Positions 37,240 to 49,038 are shown, counted from the first letter of the stretch. The stretch: 64,000 nucleotides of DNA from Pseudonocardia terrae (GCF_021343995.1 NZ_JAJTTE010000013.1:82152-146151), one strand, 5' to 3'. Made by a program: numbers and translations. The notes: generated by a model not told the origin, from the letters alone.

Positions 37240-38451
37240 TCAGGCCGGGATCATGCCGTGCGGGTCGATGACGTACTTGCGCGCCGCACCGCGGTCGAAC
37301 TCCTGGTACCCGCGCGGGGCGTCCTCGAGCGGGATGACCGTGGCGTTGACCGCGTCGGCGATGTGCGCCCGGTCGTTGAGGATCGACATCATCAGCTTGC
37401 GGTTGTACCGCAGCACCGGGCACTGCCCGGTGACGAAGCTGTGGCTCTTCGCCCAGCCCAGGCCGAGGCGCACCTTGAGGGTGCCCTCCTTGGCGTCGGG
37501 GTCCGCCGCCCCCGGGTCACCGGTCACGTAGAGGCCGGGGATACCCAGCTGGCCCGCCGCGCGGGTGATGCTCATGATGTCGTTGAGGACCTGGGCGGGC
37601 TTCTCCTCGCCGCCGCCGTGCCCGGTGGCCTCGAAGCCCACGGCGTCGACGGCGCAGTCGACCTCGTTGGTGTTGAGGATCTGGTCGATCTGGTCCTCGA
37701 GGGCGGCGTCCTGCCCGATGTCCACGGTCTCGCAGCCGAAGGAGCGCGCCTGGTCGAGCCGCTCCTTGTTGAGGTCGCCGACGATCACGACCGCCGCGCC
37801 CAGCAGCTGCGCGGAGTAGGCGGCGGCCAGCCCCACCGGCCCTGCTCCCGCGACGTAGACGGTCGAGCCCGTGGAAACCCCGGCCGAGACGGCGCCGTGG
37901 TAGCCGGTCGGGAAGATGTCGGACAGCATCGTGAGGTCGCGGATCTTGGCCAGCGCCTGGTCGCGGTCCGGGAACTTGATCAGGTTGAAGTCGGCGAACG
38001 GCACCATGACGAAGTCCGCCTGGCCGCCCTCCCAGCCGCCCATGTCGACGTAGCCGTAGGCCGAGCCGGCACGGCCGGGGTTGACGTTCAGGCAGACGCC
38101 CGTGGCGCCTTCCCGACAGTTGCGACAACGCCCGCAGGCGATGTTGAACGGCACCGTGACGATGTCCCCGACGTCCAGGAACTGGACGTCGTTGCCCTTC
38201 TCGACGATCTCGCCGGTGATCTCGTGCCCCAGCGTCTGGCCGGCCGGGGCGGTGGTGCGGCCGCGCACCATGTGCTGGTCCGACCCGCAGATGTTTGTCG
38301 AGACGTTCTTGAGGATCACCGCGTGCGGCGCCTCGCGGCTCATGCCCATGGCCTGCGCGACGTCGGGCGGTACCTCCAGCTTCGGCATGTCGTGGTCCTC
38401 GACCTCGACACGGCCGGGCTCCTTGTAGACGACGATCCTGTTTCCACCCAT
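37240..38451 (-). CDS. fdhA: Glutathione-independent formaldehyde dehydrogenase
   Basis: A 403-residue zinc-dependent medium-chain dehydrogenase of the Pseudomonas putida FdhA type, which oxidises formaldehyde to formate with tightly bound NAD. Catalytic zinc ligands are in [13 protein letters not shown] and GHEITGE; the structural zinc is bound by the Cys cluster in [15 protein letters not shown]. The cofactor fold has [22 protein letters not shown] precedes the ATG. A mycothiol-dependent enzyme would be the usual actinobacterial route, so this offers a cofactor-thiol-independent one. The gene is divergent from the Nudix gene. Confidence 0.93.
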   Translation of the reverse strand: MGGNRIVVYKEPGRVEVEDHDMPKLEVPPDVAQAMGMSREAPHAVILKNVSTNICGSDQHMVRGRTTAPAGQTLGHEITGEIVEKGNDVQFLDVGDIVTVPFNIACGRCRNCREGATGVCLNVNPGRAGSAYGYVDMGGWEGGQADFVMVPFADFNLIKFPDRDQALAKIRDLTMLSDIFPTGYHGAVSAGVSTGSTVYVAGAGPVGLAAAYSAQLLGAAVVIVGDLNKERLDQARSFGCETVDIGQDAALEDQIDQILNTNEVDCAVDAVGFEATGHGGGEEKPAQVLNDIMSITRAAGQLGIPGLYVTGDPGAADPDAKEGTLKVRLGLGWAKSHSFVTGQCPVLRYNRKLMMSILNDRAHIADAVNATVIPLEDAPRGYQEFDRGAARKYVIDPHGMIPA

Positions 38452-38502
38452 GGCCCCCTCCCTACTCGTCCGTGTTCAAGGTCACAACAGGACCATGGAC
38501 CC

Positions 38503-39075
38503 ATGACGAGCGGGGACGAAGTGATCACCGTGTACGACGCCGCCGGGACGGTCGTCGGGACGGCGGCGCGCGCGGAGGTCTACGCACGCTCGCTCTGGCA
38601 CGGCAGCGCCGGGGTGATCCTCCGCAGCACGGACGGCGCGCGCGTGTACGTCCACCGCCGGGCGGACGACAAGCTCGTGATGCCGGGCCTGTGGGACTGC
38701 GTGGCCGGCGGGGTGGTCGACCCCGGCGAGACGCCGCTCGAGGCCGCGAGCCGGGAGCTGGCCGAGGAGCTCGGCGTCCGCGGCGTCGAGCTGCAAGCCC
38801 TGCTGACGGTGGCGTGGGAGTCGGGTCCCGGCCCCGGACTCGGCGGCCCGGAGGGGCTGCGCTGCCACCTGTTCGGCTACACGGCCTTCTCCGACGGCCC
38901 GGTCCACCACCAGCCGTCGGAGGTCGCGGAGGGCGGGTGGCGGACGAATGCCGAGCTCGCGGCGCTGCTCACCGACCCGGCACGGCCCTTCGCCCCGGAC
39001 TCCCGCGTGCTCGCCGAGCATTTCCTCGCGACCCTCGCGGAACGCCCAGAGCTCGACGAGCCCGGGACACCCTGA
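38503..39075 (+). CDS. Nudix hydrolase
   Basis: A 190-residue Nudix protein. The box is GVVDPGETPLEAASRELAEE followed by LGV at about residues 69-91, matching GX5EX7REUXEEXGU. The domain VITVYDAAGTVVGTAARAEV at the start resembles the isopentenyl-diphosphate isomerase-like or YfcD-like subgroup. It removes a nucleoside or other phosphate from a diphosphate-linked compound; the substrate is unknown. The ATG was chosen at the conserved MTSGDEV. It ends 54 bases before the convergent lpd gene. Confidence 0.87.
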   Translation: MTSGDEVITVYDAAGTVVGTAARAEVYARSLWHGSAGVILRSTDGARVYVHRRADDKLVMPGLWDCVAGGVVDPGETPLEAASRELAEELGVRGVELQALLTVAWESGPGPGLGGPEGLRCHLFGYTAFSDGPVHHQPSEVAEGGWRTNAELAALLTDPARPFAPDSRVLAEHFLATLAERPELDEPGTP

Positions 39076-39080
39076 GAACG

Positions 39081-39115
39081 CGGACGGCACCCCCGCTGAG
39101 CGGAGGTGCCGTCCG
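39081..39115. terminator. Terminator between Nudix gene and lpd
   Basis: A perfect 11-bp stem CGGACGGCACC (39081-39091) with GGTGCCGTCCG (39105-39115) lies between the convergent Nudix and lpd genes. Confidence 0.7.
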
Positions 39116-39129
39116 TCGGGCGCCGAGGA

Positions 39130-40533
39130 TCAGAAGTTGATCATGTGGCCGGCCAGGCCGTGGATCGCCTCCTGCAGCGCCTCCGAGAGCGTCGGGTGCG
39201 CGTGCACGTTGCGCGCGAGCTCGGTGGCGGTGAGGTCCCACTTCTGCGCCAGGGTCAGCTCGGGCAGCAGCTCGGTGACCTCCGGGCCGATCAGGTGGCC
39301 ACCGAGCAGCTCGCCGTAGGTCTCGTCGGCGATGAGCTTGACGAACCCGCCCGGCTCCGCGAGGCCCTGCGCCTTGCCGTTGGCGGTGAACGGGAACTGC
39401 GCGACCTTGACCTTCCAGCCCTTCTCCTCGGCCAGGTCCCGGGCCTGCTGCTCGGTGTAGCCGAAGCTCGCGACCTGCGGCTGGCAGAAGGTCGCCCGCG
39501 GCATCATCACGTAGTCGAGCTCCTGCGTCTCCGCATCCGCGAGCGTCTCCGCGGCCACGACGCCCTGCGCCTCGCCGACGTGGGCGAGCATCAGCTTGGC
39601 CGTGACGTCGCCGATCGCGTAGATGTGCGGCACCGAGGTCCGCATCAAGTCGTCGATCTTGATCGCGCCGCGCTCGGTCAGCTCGACGCCCGTCTTGTCG
39701 AGGCCGTAGCCCTCGACCCGCGGCTGGAAGCCGATGGCCTGGACGACCTTGTCGGCCTGCAGGTCCCGGGTGCCCTTGGCGTCGGAGACGGTGACGGTGA
39801 CCTGGTCGCCCGAGTCGTCGATCTTCTCGACCTTGGTGCTGGTCAGGACCTCGACGCCGAGCTTCTTGTAGCGCTTGCCGAGCTCCTTCGACACGTCGGC
39901 GTCCTCGAGCGGGAGCAGCCGGTCGAGGAACTCGACGATCGTGACCTTGACACCGTAGTTCGCCAGCACGTAGGCGAACTCGACGCCGATCGCGCCGGCG
40001 CCGGCGATGATCACGCTGCCGGGCAGGTCACGGGTGGTGATCTGCTCCTCGTAGGTGACCACGCGCTCGGACAGCGAGGTGCCCGGCAGCAGCTTGGTGG
40101 TGGCGCCGGTGGCGATGATGCAGTTCTCGAACTCGACGGTCTCCGTGCCGCCGTCGGTGAGCGCGACCTCGATCGTGTTCGGATCGAGGAAGGTGCCCCG
40201 GCCGTCGAACTCCGTGATCTTGTTCTTCTTCATCAGGAAGTGGACGCCCTTGACGCGGCCGTCCGCGACCTGGCGGCTGCGGTCGAACGCCGCACCGTAG
40301 TCGAACGACACGTCGCCGCTGATGCCGAAGGTCTTCTGCTCCTTCGTCACGATGTGCGCGAGCTCGGCGTTGCGCAGCAGCGCCTTCGACGGGATGCACC
40401 CGACGTTGAGGCAGACACCGCCCCAGTACTTCTCCTCGATGACCGCCACGCTCTTGCCGAGCTGCGCAGCGCGGATCGCTGCCACGTAACCACCGGGACC
40501 GGCACCGAGTACGACGACGTCGAAGCGAGACAT
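39130..40533 (-). CDS. lpd: Dihydrolipoyl dehydrogenase
   Basis: A 467-residue flavoprotein disulfide reductase. FAD motif [13 protein letters not shown] near the N-terminus, redox-active pair in [10 protein letters not shown] at 41-50, NAD motif [13 protein letters not shown], and the C-terminal His-Glu pair in [13 protein letters not shown]. It reoxidises lipoamide of 2-oxoacid dehydrogenases and the glycine cleavage system and closely resembles the single LpdC of M. tuberculosis. No E1 or E2 gene is nearby. The ATG has TAGGCT 6 bases upstream. Confidence 0.95.
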   Translation of the reverse strand: MSRFDVVVLGAGPGGYVAAIRAAQLGKSVAVIEEKYWGGVCLNVGCIPSKALLRNAELAHIVTKEQKTFGISGDVSFDYGAAFDRSRQVADGRVKGVHFLMKKNKITEFDGRGTFLDPNTIEVALTDGGTETVEFENCIIATGATTKLLPGTSLSERVVTYEEQITTRDLPGSVIIAGAGAIGVEFAYVLANYGVKVTIVEFLDRLLPLEDADVSKELGKRYKKLGVEVLTSTKVEKIDDSGDQVTVTVSDAKGTRDLQADKVVQAIGFQPRVEGYGLDKTGVELTERGAIKIDDLMRTSVPHIYAIGDVTAKLMLAHVGEAQGVVAAETLADAETQELDYVMMPRATFCQPQVASFGYTEQQARDLAEEKGWKVKVAQFPFTANGKAQGLAEPGGFVKLIADETYGELLGGHLIGPEVTELLPELTLAQKWDLTATELARNVHAHPTLSEALQEAIHGLAGHMINF

Positions 40534-40539
40534 GCCACC

Positions 40540-40545
40540 AGCCTA
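40540..40545 (-). promoter_or_regulatory. Putative -10 of leaderless lpd
   Basis: TAGGCT on the minus strand ends 6 bases before the ATG at 40533. Confidence 0.5.
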
Positions 40546-40566
40546 GGACTCCGCGGCCACGCAGGC

Positions 40567-40589
40567 CGGGCCCGGTCCCGCCGGGCCCG
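40567..40589 (-). terminator. Terminator after marR-type gene
   Basis: A perfect 9-bp stem CGGGCCCGG (40567-40575) with CCGGGCCCG (40581-40589) and a 5-base loop sits between the MarR gene stop and the lpd start. Confidence 0.55.
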
Positions 40590-40633
40590 ACCGGCGCGAT
40601 CCGGCACACATCCGGCGGCGCACCGGGCAGCCC

Positions 40634-41170
40634 TCATCCGGCCTCGGGGCACGCCCCCTCGTCCGCCTGCGCCGGCGTCGGGCACCCCGTGTCGTCCCCC
40701 GCGGGCCAGACGGGCCGGTCGGTCAGGTGGGCGACGAGCGTCTCGCTGACGTCGCGCAGCGCCACGACCTGCTCGGGCGTCAGGGCGTCGAACAACAGCG
40801 AGCGGACGGTCTCGACGTGTCCCGGTGCGGCGGCCTGCAGGGCGGCCAACCCGGCGTCGGTCAGGCGGGCCCAGGCGCCGCGGCGGTCCGTCTCGCAGGC
40901 GGTGCGCTCGACCCAGCCCGCCTCCTCCAGCCGCGCCACCGCGTGCGACAGCCGACTGCGCGAGGACAGCGAGGTGTCGGCCAGCCTGCTCATCCGGAGG
41001 GTGCGGTCGGGCGCCTCGGACAGCCGGACCAGGATCTCGTAGTAGCCGTGCGGCATCCGCGCCTCGTTCTGCAGCTGGCGCTCGACGCGCTCGAACAGCA
41101 GGCGCTGCACGGTCAGGAAGGCCCGCCAGGTGCGCTGCTCCTCGTCGTCGAGCCAGCGGGTGTGCGCCAC
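40634..41170 (-). CDS. MarR family transcriptional regulator
   Basis: A 178-residue winged-helix repressor-type protein. The DNA-binding domain runs through LRMSRLADTSLSSRSRLSHAVARLEEAGWVER, with the wing CETDRRGAWARLTDAG. The C-terminal tail is acidic and contains two Cys (GCPTPAQADEGACPEAG), possibly redox-sensing but unproven. I chose GTG at 41170 because AGGAG precedes it and homology begins there; a frame extension to 41194 exists. It is divergent from a yceI-type gene and shares with it a region carrying inverted repeats. Confidence 0.88.
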   Translation of the reverse strand: MAHTRWLDDEEQRTWRAFLTVQRLLFERVERQLQNEARMPHGYYEILVRLSEAPDRTLRMSRLADTSLSSRSRLSHAVARLEEAGWVERTACETDRRGAWARLTDAGLAALQAAAPGHVETVRSLLFDALTPEQVVALRDVSETLVAHLTDRPVWPAGDDTGCPTPAQADEGACPEAG

Positions 41171-41184
41171 GTCACTTCTCCTAT

Positions 41185-41241
41185 GGTTGAACACTCAACT
41201 CAACAGCACTATGGTCGCTCTCAACACCTGAGAGTTCAACC
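41185..41241. promoter_or_regulatory. Inverted-repeat operator region between marR and yceI genes
   Basis: GGTTGAACACTCA (41185-41197) and TGAGAGTTCAACC (41229-41241) are inverted copies with one mismatch in 13. The first also contains the palindrome TTGA-N4-TCAA. They sit in the 92-base divergent spacer, as expected for MarR autoregulation and control of the yceI-type gene. Confidence 0.6.
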
Positions 41242-41262
41242 AAATCTTCCTGGAGGGTCACG

Positions 41263-41823
41263 ATGACCGCAGCCACCACCCAGATCCCCGGCTACGTCGT
41301 GGGGACGTGGGACGTCGACCAGGTCCACTCGGACGTCTCCTTCTCCGTGCGCCACATGATGGTCAGCAAGGTCAAGGGTCGCATCGCCCAGTTCGGCGGC
41401 ACCATCGAGACCGCCGAGCGCTTCGAGGACTCGAAGGTCACCGCGACGCTCGACGCCACCTCCATCGACACCAACAACGAGCAGCGCGACGGGCACATCA
41501 AGTCCGCCGACTTCTTCGAGACCGAGAAGTTCCCGGAGTGGACCTTCGTCTCCACCGGGATCGAGGCCGACGGCGGCGACTACAAGCTCAACGGTGACCT
41601 GACGATCAAGGGTGTCACCAAGCCCGTGTCGCTGTACCTCGAGATCGGCGGCTTCGGCCCGGACGCCTACGGCGGCACCCGCGCCGGCTTCACCGCCACC
41701 ACCACCGTCAACCGCAACGACTTCGGCGTCGACATCTCGATGCCGATGGACGGCGGCGGCGTGGTCGTCGGCGAGAAGGTCCAGCTGACCCTCGAGATCG
41801 AGGCCGTGCTCCGCACCGCCTGA
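41263..41823 (+). CDS. YceI family protein
   Basis: A 186-residue lipocalin-like YceI protein. The family features GTWDVDQVHSDVSFSVRHMM, VKGRIAQFGG and the late FGVDISMPMDGGGVVVGEKV are present. YceI proteins bind isoprenoid-type lipids; exported and cytoplasmic forms exist. No signal peptide is visible here, so it is probably cytoplasmic. CTGGAGGG precedes the ATG. Control by the divergent MarR protein is likely from the shared inverted repeats. Confidence 0.92.
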   Translation: MTAATTQIPGYVVGTWDVDQVHSDVSFSVRHMMVSKVKGRIAQFGGTIETAERFEDSKVTATLDATSIDTNNEQRDGHIKSADFFETEKFPEWTFVSTGIEADGGDYKLNGDLTIKGVTKPVSLYLEIGGFGPDAYGGTRAGFTATTTVNRNDFGVDISMPMDGGGVVVGEKVQLTLEIEAVLRTA

Positions 41824-41841
41824 TCTGCGCTCTCCTGCGGA

Positions 41842-41874
41842 AGGCCCGTCCACCGGTGTGAGGTGGGCGGGCCT
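41842..41874 (+). terminator. Terminator after yceI-type gene
   Basis: A 13-bp stem with one G-U pair (41842-41854 with 41862-41874) and a 7-base loop begins 19 bases after the stop. Confidence 0.7.
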
Positions 41875-41919
41875 CCGCCGTTCTCCGGCTCGTTCGCGTG
41901 TTCCGTCGGGGGTCGGCGG

Positions 41920-41925
41920 TAGCGT
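41920..41925 (+). promoter_or_regulatory. Putative -10 of leaderless AraC-type gene
   Basis: TAGCGT ends 7 bases before the GTG at 41933. Confidence 0.5.
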
Positions 41926-41932
41926 CGTGAGC

Positions 41933-42685
41933 GTGAGCTACGGGGAGCTGGCCCCGCCTGCGCCGTTGCGCGGGCTGGTCGAGTGCCTGTGGACGGCCGG
42001 ACCGGCAGCGCGCACGGTGTCCGCGGGGCTCACCCGGGTGCTGCCCGACGGGTGCATGGACCTGCTGGTCGACGGCGCCGGCAGGCTCTCGGTGGCCGGG
42101 CCGGACACCGTGGCGTTCCTCGCGCGCGGCACGTGGGAGGGCGGCCTGCGCTTCCGTCCCGGCGTGCTGCCCCGCCTGCTCGGGGTCCCGGCCGGCGAGC
42201 TGCGCGACACCCGGGTCGCCCTGGCCGACGTCTCCCCCGCCGCCGCACGTCTCGCGAGCCGTGTCCTCGGGAGCCCCGGCCGCCCGGTCGGCGGCGACGA
42301 CTCGCCCGCGGTCGCCCCGGGCGGGCTCTTCCGGCTGGCCGCCGAGCTGGCCGCGGGTGAGCCGCGGCGGGAGACGGCGCCGTGGAGCCTCCCCACCCTG
42401 GGGTCGATCACCGCGCGGCTCGGCGCGGGCGCGGCGGCCGGTGAGGTGGCCGCGGAGCTGGGCTGGTCCACGCGCTCGCTGACCCGGCACTGCACCGCCG
42501 TCTACGGCTACGGCCCGGCCGTCCTGCGCCGGGTCCTGCGGTTCCGCGCCGCGGCCGCACTCCTGCACGCGGGCCTCGCGCCCGCGGAGGTCGCCGCCCG
42601 CACCGGCTACGCCGACCAGCCCCACCTCTCCCGGGAGGTCCGTGCGCTCGCCGGGGTGCCCACCGGCGCGCTTCGCCCGACCTGA
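41933..42685 (+). CDS. AraC family transcriptional regulator
   Basis: A 250-residue regulator. The N-terminal half (LRGLVECLWTAGPAARTVS, LPDGCMDLLVDGAGRL) matches the ligand-binding domain common in actinobacterial AraC proteins. The C-terminal half carries two helix-turn-helix units ending in LAPAEVAARTGYADQPHLSRE. Two in-frame GTGs at 41927 and 41933 are possible; the second was chosen because TAGCGT is exactly 7 bases upstream. No obvious target gene is adjacent; the downstream region is repetitive and gene-free. Confidence 0.86.
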   Translation: MSYGELAPPAPLRGLVECLWTAGPAARTVSAGLTRVLPDGCMDLLVDGAGRLSVAGPDTVAFLARGTWEGGLRFRPGVLPRLLGVPAGELRDTRVALADVSPAAARLASRVLGSPGRPVGGDDSPAVAPGGLFRLAAELAAGEPRRETAPWSLPTLGSITARLGAGAAAGEVAAELGWSTRSLTRHCTAVYGYGPAVLRRVLRFRAAAALLHAGLAPAEVAARTGYADQPHLSREVRALAGVPTGALRPT

Positions 42686-42705
42686 TCCTCGGCACGCCCT
42701 CCGCC

Positions 42706-43200
42706 GATCACCGTTCCCGTGCAGCGACGGCCACGAGCGTCTGCGGGCGATCGCTGCAGCGACCCGACAGACCGCCGTTCATGTCCGCACAGGGCGGCAC
42801 TCGAAACCGCGAGTGCACGCATTCGGCGATCACCGCGACCCCGGTGCCGGCGAGTGCGCGGACAGATCGCCGCTCCTGCGAGTCAGAGCTGCCCGAGCGG
42901 CCGCGGATGCGCGCAGTCAACGGTCACGGCGACCCTGGTGCTGGCAAGTGTGCCGGCAGATCGCCGCTCCCGTGCGCTCAGGGCTGCCCGAGCGACAGTG
43001 AGCGCACGCGCTCGGCGATCACGCGAGCTGGTGCCGAGCAGGTGCTCCGGCTGATCGCCGTTCCTGTGCGGTCAGGGCGGAACGCGCAGTCGTGAGTGCA
43101 CGCTTTCGCTGATCGGGGTTGAGGCACTCGGGCACGCAGCGGCTGATCGCCACTTCCGCGCACTCTCGGCTGCTCAGGGGGCCTTGAGTGCACGCACGCG
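42706..43200. repeat. Degenerate tandem array of ~94-bp units, six copies
   Basis: The 610-base gap 42686-43295 has no gene I can support. Units start at 42706, 42770, 42865, 42959, 43053 and 43145, each opening with a GATCGCCGTTCC-like motif; spacing is 64, 95, 94, 94 and 92. In units 2-6 a GAGTGCACGC-like motif sits exactly 41 bases from the unit start (42811, 42906, 43000, 43094, 43186), and TCGGCGATCA-like at 53 bases (42823, 43012, 43106). The opening GATCGCCG and internal CGGCGATC are inverted copies, so each unit can fold. A period of 94 is not a multiple of three, which speaks against coding. The last unit loses similarity after about 43200. Confidence 0.82.
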
Positions 43201-43219
43201 GTGATTTGGGCTCCAACTT

Positions 43220-43279
43220 GATCAACAGGAGCTGAGGGCTCGATCTGGGCGGAGGAAGAACCCTCAGCTCCTGGTGATC
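43220..43279. repeat. Long hairpin with 19-bp stem
   Basis: Positions 43220-43238 and 43261-43279 are inverted copies with one mismatch in 19, around a 22-base loop. It ends 17 bases from the stop of the convergent VOC gene. It may act as a terminator for both directions or be a separate mobile hairpin; its composition is less GC-rich than the surroundings. Confidence 0.75.
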
Positions 43280-43295
43280 ACGTCCGCGCGCCGGG

Positions 43296-43712
43296 TCAGG
43301 TCTGCGGCAACGCGGCGAAGAGGTCGACGTGGTTGCCGTCGGGGTCGCGGACCGTGGCGTAGCGCTGGCCCCAGAAGGCGTCGAAGGGTTCGCGCTCCGA
43401 GGGTGCGCCGGCGGAGGTGAGGGCGGCGTGGGCCGCATCGACGTCTGCGGGCGTGTCGTAGCCGAACGCCAGCGCGAGCCGGCCCTCCCCCGTCGGCGGC
43501 GCGAAGTCGGGGGTGAAGCTCGCGATCGTGGCCTCGGTGTCCAGGGCCAGGCGGTTGCCGCCCGGCAGCGGCAGGTCGACGTGCGGTTGGTCCTCCGCCC
43601 CGTCGGGCACGTCTAGGCCGAGCGCCCGGTAGAAGGCCAGCGCCTTCGCCAGGTCGGTGGTCACGATCTCGAAGAGGGTGCTGGTGGGTCGAGGTGTCGG
43701 TCGCGGTCCCAT
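43296..43712 (-). CDS. VOC family protein (glyoxalase-like)
   Basis: A 138-residue vicinal-oxygen-chelate protein. STLFEIVTTDLAKALAFYRA opens the first repeat and ATVRDPDGNHVDLFAA closes the second. It resembles the YdeA/PhnB-like subgroup used as lactoylglutathione lyase-like or bleomycin-resistance-type proteins, but the metal-ligand pattern is not enough to assign an activity. The ATG was chosen because TAGCGT lies 7 bases upstream; an earlier ATG at 43739 would overlap that element. It converges on the 94-bp array. Confidence 0.84.
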   Translation of the reverse strand: MGPRPTPRPTSTLFEIVTTDLAKALAFYRALGLDVPDGAEDQPHVDLPLPGGNRLALDTEATIASFTPDFAPPTGEGRLALAFGYDTPADVDAAHAALTSAGAPSEREPFDAFWGQRYATVRDPDGNHVDLFAALPQT

Positions 43713-43719
43713 GCCGGCC

Positions 43720-43725
43720 ACGCTA
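43720..43725 (-). promoter_or_regulatory. Putative -10 of leaderless VOC gene
   Basis: TAGCGT on the minus strand ends 7 bases before the ATG at 43712. Confidence 0.5.
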
Positions 43726-43835
43726 GGGATGCCGGCCACCCCTCGTCGTGAACGGATCGGCCAGGCTGCGCAGCAGCAGGGCGGTCACGGGCTGCCCCAG
43801 CCGCGCCCCCGCGTAGTCCGCGGCCGGGAACGCGC

Positions 43836-43867
43836 GAGGCCCCGCCCGGCGAACCGGGCGGGGCCTC
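43836..43867 (-). terminator. Terminator after mpa
   Basis: A perfect 14-bp stem (43836-43849 with 43854-43867) with a CGAA-type loop lies 25 bases beyond the mpa stop. Confidence 0.8.
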
Positions 43868-43891
43868 GTGAGTACTGCTGTACTGCGACGC

Positions 43892-45703
43892 CTACAGGTA
43901 CTGGCCGGTGTTCGACGCGGTGTCGATCGCGCGGCCGGTGGCCTCGTTCTTGCCGGTGACCAGCGTGCGGATGTAGACGATCCGCTCGCCCTTCTTGCCC
44001 GAGATGCGGGCCCAGTCGTCCGGGTTGGTGGTGTTGGGCAGGTCCTCGTTCTCGGCGAACTCGTCGACGATCGCGGACAGCAGGTGCGCGACCCGCACGC
44101 CGCGCTGCCCGGTCTCGAGGACCGACTTGATCGCGGACTTCTTCGCCCGGTCGACGATGTTCTGGATCATCGCGCCCGAGTTGAAGTCCTTGAAGTACAG
44201 GGTCTCCTTGTCACCGTTGGCGTAGGTGACCTCGAGGAACCTGTTCTCCTCGGACTCGTCGTACATCCGCTCGACGACCCGCTGGATCATCGCGTCGACG
44301 CAGGCCTTGCGGTTGTCGCCGAACTCGGCCAGGTCCTCCTCGTGGACCGGCAGGGTGTCGGTGATGTACTTCGAGAAGATGTCCTGCGCCGCCTCGGCGT
44401 CGGGCCGTTCGATCTTGATCTTCACGTCCAGCCGGCCGGGCCGCAGGATCGCGGGGTCGATCATGTCCTCGCGGTTCGACGCGCCGATGACGATGACGTT
44501 CTCGAGGCCCTCGACACCGTCGATCTCGGCCAGCAGCTGCGGCACGATCGTGGTCTCGACGTCCGACGACACGCCGGAGCCGCGGGTCCGGAAGATCGAG
44601 TCCATCTCGTCGAAGAACACGATCACCGGGGTGCCGGCCGAGGCCTTCTCGCGCGCCCGCTGGAAGATCAGCCGGATGTGCCGCTCGGTCTCGCCGACGA
44701 ACTTGTTGAGCAGCTCCGGGCCCTTGATGTTCAGGAAGAACGCCCGGCCCTCGTTGGGGTCGTCGCCGCGCTGGGCCGCGATCTTCTTGGCCAGCGAGTT
44801 GGCGACGGCCTTCGCGATCAGCGTCTTGCCGCAGCCGGGAGGGCCGTAGAGCAGCACGCCCTTGGGCGGGCGCAGCTCGTACTCGGTGAACAGCTCGGCG
44901 TGCAGGAACGGCAGCTCCACCGCGTCGCGGATCTGCTCGATCTGCTTGAACAGGCCGCCGATGTCCTCGTAGCCGACGTCCGGGACCTCCTCCAGCACGA
45001 GGTCCTCGACCTCGGCCTTCGGCACCCGCTCGTAGGCGTAGCCGGCCTTGGTGTCGACCAGCAGGGAGTCGCCCGGCTTGAGCGGCACGAAGTTCGGGTC
45101 GGACTCGTCGAACAGCGGCGCGGCGAGCCAGACGACCCGCTCCTCGTCCGCGTGTCCGACGACCAGCGCCCGTCCGGCCAGACCGTCGAGCGGCTCGGCC
45201 AGGACCTCGCGGAGGCCGCAGACCTCGCCGATCTTCTCCCAGTCGCCGGCCTCGACGACCGTGAGCGCCTCGTTCAGCCGCACGGACTGCCCGCTGCGCA
45301 GGGTGTCGAGCTCCACGGCCGGGGAGACCGCGACGCGCATGCGCCGGCCGGAGGTGAAGACGTCGACGGTGTTGTCCTCGTAGGACGTGAGGTAGACGCC
45401 GTAGCCGCTGGGGGGCTGGGCCAGGCGGTCGACCTCCTCGCGGAGGGCGACGAGCTGGCTGCGCGCCTCCTTGAGGGTCTCGGTGAGCTTCTCGTTGCGC
45501 GCGCTGAGCTGGGAGAGCCTGCTGGCGGACTCGGCGAGCCGCTGCTCGAGCAACCGCGCGTGCCGGGGGGATTCGGTCAGCTTGCGCCGCAGCATCGCGA
45601 CTTCTTCTTCGAGGTAGCGGATCTGTGCCGCCGCCTCCGCCGGGGACAGGGCCCCGCCGTCGCCTGGCTGGTGAGTGCCGGGACCGTCGTCGTAGGGGTT
45701 CAC
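43892..45703 (-). CDS. mpa: Proteasome-associated ATPase Mpa (ARC)
   Basis: A 603-residue AAA+ ATPase that binds Pup, unfolds pupylated proteins and threads them into the proteasome. Residues ~25-80 are a coiled coil ([19 protein letters not shown]), ~85-230 are the tandem OB interdomain, then Walker A GPPGCGKT, Walker B VFFDEMDS and arginine finger region [10 protein letters not shown]. The C-terminal GQYL matches the motif that docks on the alpha ring. GGAGGGAGG precedes the GTG start. It lies near trmI, as in M. tuberculosis Rv2115c-Rv2118c. Confidence 0.97.
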   Translation of the reverse strand: MNPYDDGPGTHQPGDGGALSPAEAAAQIRYLEEEVAMLRRKLTESPRHARLLEQRLAESASRLSQLSARNEKLTETLKEARSQLVALREEVDRLAQPPSGYGVYLTSYEDNTVDVFTSGRRMRVAVSPAVELDTLRSGQSVRLNEALTVVEAGDWEKIGEVCGLREVLAEPLDGLAGRALVVGHADEERVVWLAAPLFDESDPNFVPLKPGDSLLVDTKAGYAYERVPKAEVEDLVLEEVPDVGYEDIGGLFKQIEQIRDAVELPFLHAELFTEYELRPPKGVLLYGPPGCGKTLIAKAVANSLAKKIAAQRGDDPNEGRAFFLNIKGPELLNKFVGETERHIRLIFQRAREKASAGTPVIVFFDEMDSIFRTRGSGVSSDVETTIVPQLLAEIDGVEGLENVIVIGASNREDMIDPAILRPGRLDVKIKIERPDAEAAQDIFSKYITDTLPVHEEDLAEFGDNRKACVDAMIQRVVERMYDESEENRFLEVTYANGDKETLYFKDFNSGAMIQNIVDRAKKSAIKSVLETGQRGVRVAHLLSAIVDEFAENEDLPNTTNPDDWARISGKKGERIVYIRTLVTGKNEATGRAIDTASNTGQYL

Positions 45704-45864
45704 GGCATCCTCCCTCCGTGTTCCGTTTCCATACGGTACCCGTAGACGTCGCCCACGGCGGTGAGGCGATCTGGTGATCCGTCACTCACGCGGACGGCAC
45801 CTTGACGCCACCGGAGTCTCTGGTTCCCGTAATCGAGCGGTTCTAACGGCGGGGCCGAACGCCC

Positions 45865-48237
<2,373 letters not shown>

Positions 48238-48241
<4 letters not shown>

Positions 48242-49038
48242 GCGAGGAGCCCTTCTACCGAATCGTCGACGAGAACGCGGGCCGCTACCACGCGACGATG
48301 TCGACCGCAGGCCCGTGGTTCGCCGACGCCCAGCACCTCGGGCCGCCGTCGGCGCTGCTGGTGCGTGCCTTCGAGCGCTGCGCGCCGAGCAGGCCCGACG
48401 CTCCCCCGCTGCAGCTGGCCCGCTACACGATCGAGATTTTCGGCGTGGTGCCCGTCGGCGACCTGGAGGTGCGGGCCTGGATCGAGCGGCCGGGCCGGAC
48501 GATCGAGATGCTGGCCGCCGAGATGACCGCGGGCGGGCGTGCCGTGCTGCGGGCCCGCGCCTGGCGTCTCGCGGTCGGCGACACCGCGGGCGCCGCCGTG
48601 GGCGCGGCCGCCCCGCTGCCGGCGCCCGAGCAGGCGGCGCCGCAGGGCGAGCGGCCGCACGGCTGGCTCCCCGGCTACCTCGACGCCGTCGAGTGGCGCT
48701 GGCTCGACGGGAGGTGGGACGAGCTCGGGCCGGGCCGCGCGTGGGGCCGGCTGCGGGTGCCGGTGGTGGAGGGCGAGGAGCCCACGCCGCTGCAGACACT
48801 GGCGGCGATCGCCGACTCGGCCAACGGCGTGGCGGCGTCCCTGCCCGTGCAGGACTGGCTGTTCGTGAACACCGAGCTCAGCGTGCACCTGCACCGCCCG
48901 CCGACCGGCGCGTGGACGGGCATCGACGCCGCGACCGTGATCGGCCCGACCGGCACCGGGACCGTCACTGCGAAGCTGTTCGACGCGGACGGGCACGCCG
49001 GACACATCAGCCAGGAGCTGACAGTCCGGCGCCGCTGA
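48238..49038 (+). CDS. Acyl-CoA thioesterase-like double hot-dog protein
   Basis: A 266-residue thioesterase-family protein (4HBT_3/TesB-like). FYRIVDENAGRYHATMSTAGPW opens the first hot-dog unit, ARYTIEIFGVVPVGDLEVRAW continues it, and WLFVNTELSVHLHRPPTGAW is typical of the second. It should hydrolyse acyl-CoA thioesters; chain length is not predictable. The GTG overlaps the RecB-like stop as GTGA, so the two are probably translationally coupled even though their functions look unrelated. Confidence 0.85.

Noticed and set aside
42706..43200. CRISPR array
   Set aside because: Units are about 94 bp, contiguous and degenerate, with no short identical repeats separated by unique spacers, and no cas genes are present. 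The Cas4-like nuclease at 47117 is the usual trmI neighbour.
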